Position numbers and translations under genes: made by a program. 12,593 bases of DNA. It comes from CAYSRC01 sp964433495 (GTDB lineage Bacteria > Bacillota > Clostridia > Oscillospirales > Ruminococcaceae). Below, piece by piece: positions 8,430 through 12,593 of this stretch. Each line of letters starts with the position of its first letter. Positions within the stretch are counted from its first letter, which is position 1. The stretch lies in contig CAYSRC010000051.1 of the NCBI GenBank assembly GCA_964433495.1, positions 1 through 12,593 on the forward strand. Reading direction: 5' to 3'. The notes below the pieces were generated by a model that saw only the letters and a program-made list of their open reading frames with translations, did no database searches and was not told where the DNA came from.

Positions 8430-9721
8430 CTGTCCCTGCCCTCCGATTTTTTAAGTGCGAGTATCGGTATCGCCGCGAGCAGCAGAACCGCCGCCGCGGC
8501 GAGGAAGATCGTCGGGGTGGGGACGTTCTTCACCGTGCCGAGGTCGTTGTAGGTCTCGGGGTTGTTTTTGATGACCGCCGCGCCGATAAACGGCCCCGTG
8601 ACCATCGGGATGAGCACCGAGAAGATCATGCGGATGCCCTGGAACATCCCCGCCCTGCCCGCAGGCGTCCTGTCGCGCACGGCGGCCGAGAGCATCGCCG
8701 ACAGCACCATATAGCCCGACATCATCACGCAGCCCGCTGCGATTACAAACGCCGCGCCGCGCGCAAAGTACATCAGCACCAACCCCGCCAGCATGACGCC
8801 GGCGGCGGGGAGCACGCACCGCATGGTGCCCACCCGGTCGGCAAAGGGGCCGGACAGCACGCTCGCCGCCGACGCGACAATGAGCACCGCGCCCAGCACG
8901 ACCGCGTAGTTCGTCAGCCCGAGCCCGTGTTGCATGTAGACGATGAGATAGGGGAAGAACACCTGTACCGCCACCGAGAACACCATGAACGAGGTGAGCG
9001 CGAGATAGAGCGAGCGGTTCTGCCTGATCACCGACGGCTTAAAGCCGTAGAGGATGTCGCGCAGCGCCGAGGCGTCGCCCTTGACGGCGGGCGCGTCCCG
9101 CACCAAAACGAGCGCGAGCAGGCCGGTCAGCGTGACGACCCCGCCGAAGATGAGAAAGAACCTCTGCCACTCGCCCCGCTGCGTCATGCCGTCAAACGCG
9201 CCGAAGATGACGAGCATCGAGACCGGCGGCAGCGCCGCGAGCACCGACTCGACCCGCCCGCGGTTGGCGGGGTCGGTCGTGTCGGTTATGTAGGCGTTGA
9301 AGGCGGCGTCGTTTGCCGTCGAGCCGAAAAAGGTCATGACGCAGTCCATCACGACGACCGTCCACGCGGCGGCGGAGACGGCGTTGAGGGAGGGGAAGAG
9401 GGCCGACACATTTTGCACCGTGATAAAGCCGAAGGCCGCAGTCGACACGCCCCACAAAAGATAGCCCGCAACGATGAAGATCTTGCGCCTGCCCACCCGG
9501 TCGGACACCGCGCCCATGACGAGCGCCGTCAGCGTGGCCGCGACGGCGCTCGCCGCCACCATCGCGGCGATGTAGCCGGGGTCGTCCGAGATGGTGTTGT
9601 ACAGAAATACGTTAAAGTACATGTTCTCAATGGTCCACGCGAACTGTCCCGCAAGCCCGAGGACGATAAAGGACAGCCACCGTCTTGCGCCGAGCCGTGT
9701 TCTCTCACCGTCTTTTTTCAC
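8426..9721 (-). CDS. Major facilitator superfamily transporter, probable sugar/glycoside importer
   Basis: This is a 431-residue inner-membrane secondary transporter with about 12 hydrophobic segments. MFS motif A is visible after the second segment as GAVSDRVGRRK (70-80) and its half-repeat as GPFADRVGTMR (291-301), the normal two-fold layout. A polar stretch with NDAAFNAYITD and RGRVES (137-159) lies between segments 4 and 5, as in sugar-type MFS proteins. The start is GTG with a GGAGG site about five bases away; no ATG fits as well. It is the first gene of a two-gene unit and overlaps the GH2 gene by four bases, which suggests uptake of the glycoside that GH2 cleaves. Substrate and direction are inferred from this pairing; an efflux role cannot be excluded from sequence alone. 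Confidence 0.9.
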   Translation of the reverse strand: MKKDGERTRLGARRWLSFIVLGLAGQFAWTIENMYFNVFLYNTISDDPGYIAAMVAASAVAATLTALVMGAVSDRVGRRKIFIVAGYLLWGVSTAAFGFITVQNVSALFPSLNAVSAAAWTVVVMDCVMTFFGSTANDAAFNAYITDTTDPANRGRVESVLAALPPVSMLVIFGAFDGMTQRGEWQRFFLIFGGVVTLTGLLALVLVRDAPAVKGDASALRDILYGFKPSVIRQNRSLYLALTSFMVFSVAVQVFFPYLIVYMQHGLGLTNYAVVLGAVLIVASAASVLSGPFADRVGTMRCVLPAAGVMLAGLVLMYFARGAAFVIAAGCVMMSGYMVLSAMLSAAVRDRTPAGRAGMFQGIRMIFSVLIPMVTGPFIGAAVIKNNPETYNDLGTVKNVPTPTIFLAAAAVLLLAAIPILALKKSEGRDR

Positions 9722-9803
9722 TGCTTCCTCCGCGGCGCGGCGGTTTTTGTCTTGTCGGGGGACGCCGCCCCACGATGCCGCCCGAGCGCCTTTCCGTATA
9801 TTT

Positions 9804-9809
9804 ATTATA
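9804..9809 (-). promoter_or_regulatory. Candidate -10 element for the MFS-GH2 operon
   Basis: A perfect TATAAT on the minus strand lies in an AT-rich island in otherwise GC-rich DNA, about 83 bases before the GTG start. No good -35 is found at 16-18 bp (the best is around TATCAT), so the promoter may need an activator. Predicted start is near 9797, with a leader of about 75 nt. Confidence 0.45.
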
Positions 9810-9874
9810 CAATAAAACAGCGGCGAAATGATACAGGTTTATTCCGCGTTGCTCCCCCGAGAGAATCCCGCGTC

Positions 9875-10096
9875 TTAAGGGTATCTCCTCGGGTTTTTCG
9901 TCCGCATGAGGATATAGTCGACGCTCACGTCGTAGAAGTCGGCCGGCTTCACAAGGATCTCGTCGGTCAGCGGCTGAACCCCCGTTTCGATGTAGCTGTA
10001 TTTTCGCCGGGTGATGCCGATCTTCTCGGCAAGCTTTTGCCGGGTGAGGTCGTGATCTTCGCGCAGGTCTCGAATTCTGTTTTGCAGCAGGATCAC
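9875..10096 (-). CDS. Small XRE-family helix-turn-helix regulator
   Basis: This is a 73-residue single-domain DNA-binding protein of the lambda Cro/XRE type. The pattern IRDLREDHDLTRQKLAEKIG, then RRKYSYIETG, then ADFYDVSVDYIL is the canonical five-helix fold. Such proteins are usually transcription repressors. The longest start is GTG at 10094-10096, but AAGGGAGG abuts it with no spacer. The in-frame CTG at 10088-10090 has a 6-nt spacer and may be the true start, removing two residues. A proline stands in VKPADFY where Leu is usual, inside a helix, which could weaken the fold. It lies upstream of the MFS-GH2 operon on the same strand and divergent from the membrane protein gene. A palindrome in the divergent gap is a candidate operator. 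The target genes are unknown. Confidence 0.85.
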   Translation of the reverse strand: MILLQNRIRDLREDHDLTRQKLAEKIGITRRKYSYIETGVQPLTDEILVKPADFYDVSVDYILMRTKNPRRYP

Positions 10097-10115
10097 CCTC
10101 CCTTGATACCCGATA

Positions 10116-10144
10116 TACGGCAGTCTCTATTTAATACTGCCATA
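10116..10144. promoter_or_regulatory. Palindromic candidate operator in the xre / membrane-protein gap
   Basis: The inverted repeat GGCAGT (10119-10124), 11 bases, ACTGCC (10136-10141) is extended by TA at each outer end with one unpaired base between. It lies 20 bases upstream of the XRE start and about 65 bases before the divergent gene. A TATAAT for the divergent gene is at 10182-10187, with no clear -35. Spacing and symmetry suit a dimeric HTH regulator such as the XRE protein next to it; binding is inference. Confidence 0.4.
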
Positions 10145-10208
10145 GACGAAATTTATCTAAAATGTCTGTTAAACGGTTGCTTATAATGTCAAAAAAGGTG
10201 GTACATGT

Positions 10209-10756
10209 ATGGAAAAGATCAATTTTATGAGCGGGCTGCTCACGTTCTGCCTCAAAGGCGAGATTTCACAGGACGAGGACTTTTTGAGGCTGAAGATCCC
10301 AACACCGTCCTCGCCTTTATCCCTCTCGGCTCGAGCAGCTACAACATCCCGATCACGCAGGTGTCCTCGGTGACGTCAAGCTTTTATCCGGATACAAAGC
10401 TTTTCATCATCGGGATCCTCATAGCTTGCTCCGGGATCTTCGGGATGGTTTCCACCGGCGGCGGAAATCAGACCGCCTATTGGATTTTTGTCCGCATTAT
10501 AGCCATGTTGATCCTTTTGATCCTTTCCGTGCCGATGGTGATCAGCTCTTTGCGCACGGTTTTAGCCATCGACACCACCGCCGGCGCGAGGCAGACCGTC
10601 TCCTTCCTCGTCTTTGAGAAGGACAAGGCCGAGCAGGCAGCCGCCATGATCAACCGCTCGATCTCCCTTCGCCATTCCGACACCAACGTCCGCAAGCAGA
10701 ACACCGTGTTGGGCGACAGGCCGGTCAACGCGATCGACTCGATCAACAAGCGCTGA
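10209..10756 (+). CDS. Small two-helix membrane protein, reading frame apparently broken near 10281-10296
   Basis: I do not recognise this family with certainty. The main frame, continuing to the stop at 10754-10756, encodes DPNTVLAFIPLG and a polar segment. Two membrane helices follow, around 65-83 and 92-115 counted from the ATG at 10205. The soluble tail contains TVSFLVFEKDKAEQ and looks partly like a PH-type domain. The main frame has an ATG at 10205, only three bases after the AGGTGG site. The ATG at 10209 in another frame is seven bases away and gives a sensible N-terminus (MEKINFMSGLL, then FCLKGE and DEDFLRLK) that stops at 10371-10373. Adding one base between 10281 and 10296 joins the halves, for example as FLRLK-DPNTV, into a 182-residue protein. 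So this is a single-base deletion, a sequencing error in the T5 run, or less likely a programmed shift. Confidence 0.65.
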
Positions 10757-10875
10757 CTGAGGGGGGAGACGGTTCCCCTTGCGAGGGGCGCTGCGCGCCG
10801 CCGCGGCGCGGGCGGGCTTTTGCGGGCGCAGCCCTCTGCCCCTCTTAAAAAGAATCCCCAAAACCGGCAAACAAG
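10757..10875. other. GC-rich spacer between membrane protein gene and terminator
   Basis: No gene is seen. The spacer contains a small CCCCT/AGGGG hairpin at about 10775-10788 and low-complexity GC alternation. It may be the 3' untranslated region of the preceding gene, since the next terminator is at 10876. Confidence 0.4.
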
Positions 10876-10923
10876 GGCTGCGGGAACCTCGCGTTCGGGG
10901 TCACCCGCAGCCTATTTGTTTTG
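10876..10923 (+). terminator. Terminator downstream of the frame-broken membrane gene
   Basis: A 9-bp perfect stem GGCTGCGGG/CCCGCAGCC (10876-10884 with 10904-10912) has an inner CCTCG/CGGGG stem in its loop. It is followed by TATTTGTTTTG. It lies about 120 bases after the stop codon at 10756. Confidence 0.75.
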
Positions 10924-10963
10924 CTAAGCTGCGGCAGACTCAAAAAAATCAGTCCGATTTCAC

Positions 10964-10992
10964 TTGATTCCGGGCCCTCGAGCGATTACCAT
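10964..10992 (+). promoter_or_regulatory. Possible promoter of the YibE/F-family gene
   Basis: The -35 is TTGATT (10964-10969), then a 17-bp spacer and a -10 TACCAT (10987-10992) with AAAAAA directly after. The match to consensus is moderate. It would give a leader of about 125 nt, GC-rich and without a clear hairpin or gene. Confidence 0.4.
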
Positions 10993-11123
10993 AAAAAAGA
11001 TGGGATTGTCCGGGACGGGACGCGAACCGAACGCCCGCGGCGGAGGAGCCCCCGGCGGCAGCGTCAGGGCGCGCCGGCCGACCGGGAGGACGGACGACAA
11101 CACGACAAGAGGGTTTATCGGAT

Positions 11124-12311
11124 ATGAAATCAATCGGAAGATTTAGGGATTGGTACAAATACGCGGCGCTGCTCGCGGCGGCGGTGCTGTTCATCGTGCT
11201 CGGCAACCGCCTGATGTCGGGGGGTGAGCGGGACATCGCGTGGACGAGCGAGCCCCACTACACCGACAGATACGCGGTGCGGGTGGACGAGATCCTGTCC
11301 GAGGTGACGACGGGCAGCGACATGGAGGGCTCGCTGTGGAGCGAGACGAGCATCAAGTTCTCGGCGACGGTGCTGTGGGGCGAGCGCCGGGGGGATACCA
11401 TCTGCGCCTATCAGACCTACGACGCCTTTACGGGGCGGGTGACCGAGCCTGTGCGCGCGGGGGACGTCATCTTCGTCTATCTCAACGCGAACACCGGCAG
11501 CGACTACTACGCGGGCGAGTTTATCCGCCTCGGCGGCCTTGCCGCTGTGGCGGCGGTCTTTGTGCTGCTGCTGCTCGTGTTCGGGCGCATGAAGGGCGCG
11601 GCGACGGTCGCGGCGCTGGCGCTCTCGGTGCTGTCGGTCTTTTTGGTGTTCATCCCGTCCATCCTCTCGGGGCGCAACATCTATCTCTCTTCCGTTGTCG
11701 TCTGCCTGTTCTCGATCGCGACGACCCCGTTTTTGGTGGGCGGCTTCAACAAAAAGAGCGTCGCGTCGGCGCTCGGCAGCGCGGGCGGCGTCGCGGTGGC
11801 GGGGGTGCTGACGGCGGTTTTGGATTCGTGGCTCAGGATAACGGGGATCGTGGACGAGGACGCGATGAACCTCGTGCTGCTGTTCGACAACCCCGTCGAC
11901 ATGAAGGCGCTCACCTTTGCCGCGGTGCTCATCGGCGCGCTGGGCGCCTGCCTCGACGTCTCGATGTCCATTGCCTCGTCGGTGGACGAGGTCAACGCGG
12001 GCACGGGCGGCGGCTTTCGCGCGCTGCTGCGCTCGGGCCTCAACATCGGCAGGGACATCATGGGCGCGCAGACGGGCACCCTCATCTTCGCGTACATCGG
12101 CGGCTCGCTGACCGTCGTCGTGCTGCTCGCGGTGTTCTCGTCGTCCGCCGTCGAGCTGCTCAACCTCGAGCTGGTCGTCACCGAGATTTTGCAGGCGCTC
12201 ATCGGCGCGTTCACCATCCTGTTCACCATCCCCGCGACGGCCGCCGTCAGCGCCGCTCTGTTCTCGCGCGGACGGGACGGGGAGAAGGCGACGCAGGGCG
12301 AGCGCGGGTGA
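11124..12311 (+). CDS. YibE/F-family integral membrane protein
   Basis: This 395-residue membrane protein belongs to the YibE/F family, whose biochemical role is not well established. An N-terminal helix (about 12-29) anchors a beta-rich outside domain of about 100 residues (45-130). Seven or so further hydrophobic segments follow, at about 137-155, 157-179, 187-205, 217-237, 263-282, 316-338 and 352-380. The family signatures are visible as GACLDVSMSIASSVDEV (274-290) and GLNIGRDIMGAQTGTLIFAY (305-324). The charged tail is short. The ribosome-binding site is weak (AGAGGG about 10 bases before the ATG), but this ATG directly precedes the anchor helix and is the best start. Many genomes carry these genes as adjacent pairs; here it stands alone, with a stable-RNA promoter after it. 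No T-tailed terminator is evident between them. Confidence 0.88.
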   Translation: MKSIGRFRDWYKYAALLAAAVLFIVLGNRLMSGGERDIAWTSEPHYTDRYAVRVDEILSEVTTGSDMEGSLWSETSIKFSATVLWGERRGDTICAYQTYDAFTGRVTEPVRAGDVIFVYLNANTGSDYYAGEFIRLGGLAAVAAVFVLLLLVFGRMKGAATVAALALSVLSVFLVFIPSILSGRNIYLSSVVVCLFSIATTPFLVGGFNKKSVASALGSAGGVAVAGVLTAVLDSWLRITGIVDEDAMNLVLLFDNPVDMKALTFAAVLIGALGACLDVSMSIASSVDEVNAGTGGGFRALLRSGLNIGRDIMGAQTGTLIFAYIGGSLTVVVLLAVFSSSAVELLNLELVVTEILQALIGAFTILFTIPATAAVSAALFSRGRDGEKATQGERG

Positions 12312-12439
12312 TGGCGTCCCTGCGCCGGGCGCTCAAAAGAAAGCCGCGCCGGCGTCTGCGGGAGGTGCGCCCGAGGCGCGCGCGGCAGGGATTTCGGCGG
12401 ACGCAAAGGAGAGTGGGCGACACGCACGGGGCAGTTGCA

Positions 12440-12497
12440 AAAATGAGCGAAAAACTTCAAAAAAGTGCTTGACTTATCCCTTGAGGTTGGGTATAAT
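12440..12497 (+). promoter_or_regulatory. Strong stable-RNA type promoter with A-rich upstream element
   Basis: TTGACT (12469-12474), a 17-bp spacer and a perfect TATAAT (12492-12497) form the best promoter in the window. A-tracts between 12440 and 12465 resemble an UP element that contacts the RNA polymerase alpha subunit. The predicted start is near 12504. Such strength is typical of rRNA and tRNA operons. Confidence 0.85.
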
Positions 12498-12503
12498 AAA
12501 TCT

Positions 12504-12593
12504 CGCGCCTCGGGGGTAAGACACCGAACCGCAGCGCGACGGACCTTGAAAATTAAACAATATTGCAGCTTGAAGGACCTTTAGGGTTCGCTG
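12504..12593 (+). other. Leader of a probable rRNA operon, cut by the window edge
   Basis: The leader contains ACCTTGAAAATTAAACAA near 12543-12560. It resembles the TTGAAAA-type antitermination/processing segments found before 16S genes in Clostridia and Bacilli. The mature 16S start is not present, so a tRNA operon remains possible. A short GGACC/GGTTC hairpin lies near the right edge. Confidence 0.55.

Noticed and set aside
6594..8552. 652-residue plus-strand open frame opposite the GH2 gene
   Set aside because: It is a shadow of the GH2 codons with antisense-type composition and no recognisable motifs. The GH2 catalytic motifs make the minus strand certain.
8927..10186. 419-residue plus-strand open frame across the MFS and XRE genes
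   Set aside because: It runs through two real minus-strand genes and their promoter region, is rich in Arg, His and Glu, and has no family features.
10990..11045. tRNA-like segment
   Set aside because: The GACGCGAACCGAACG string slightly resembles a T-arm region, but no acceptor stem or cloverleaf can be formed.
12311..12472. 53-residue ORF starting in TGATG overlap with the YibE/F stop
   Set aside because: The coupling is attractive, but the peptide is mostly Arg, Lys and Gln from GC-rich spacer and has no strong ribosome-binding site. Its end overlaps the -35 of the stable-RNA promoter. Probably chance.

Overview
The window looks like chromosomal DNA of a GC-rich member of the Clostridia, probably an Oscillospiraceae/Ruminococcaceae-type gut bacterium. 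I infer this from the glmU-prs gene order (as in the Bacillus gcaD-prs pair), a clostridial-type pyruvate phosphate dikinase, Gram-positive promoters and strong GGAGG ribosome-binding sites, a YibE/F-family membrane protein, and strong GC bias at third codon positions. That bias also creates long false reading frames opposite the real genes. No 16S sequence is inside the window, so the taxonomy is inference.

Layout. 1-321: noncoding sequence ending in the prs terminator. 322-2975 (minus): the glmU-prs operon, with a good promoter and a 125-nt structured leader containing an attenuator-like terminator. 2976-3424: hairpin-rich divergent intergenic DNA and the ppdK promoter. 3425-6055 (plus): ppdK, followed by a strong bidirectional terminator. 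6183-6713: two decayed tandem copies of the 3' end of the next gene. 6714-9721 (minus): a sugar-utilisation pair, an MFS transporter translationally coupled to a family 2 glycoside hydrolase. 9875-10096 (minus): a small XRE-type regulator. 10209-10756 (plus): a divergent small membrane protein whose reading frame is broken near its N-terminus; a palindromic candidate operator lies between the two. 10876-10923: a terminator. 11124-12311 (plus): a YibE/F-family membrane protein. 12440-12593: a near-consensus promoter with an A-rich upstream element and a leader typical of a stable-RNA (probably rRNA) operon, which is cut by the window edge.

How the genes fit together. glmU and prs make UDP-GlcNAc (wall precursor) and PRPP (nucleotide precursor), which are housekeeping supplies likely co-regulated through the leader. 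ppdK links pyruvate and PEP using PPi. The MFS/GH2 pair likely imports and cleaves a small glycoside in the cytoplasm. The XRE gene, membrane protein and YibE/F gene have no firm function.

The most unusual features are the tandem array of GH2 3'-end segments, with one near-identical and one decayed unit; the apparent transcription attenuator in front of glmU-prs; the frame-broken membrane gene; and the palindrome between it and the XRE gene. I found no CRISPR array, transposase, reverse transcriptase, phage gene or recognisable defence system.
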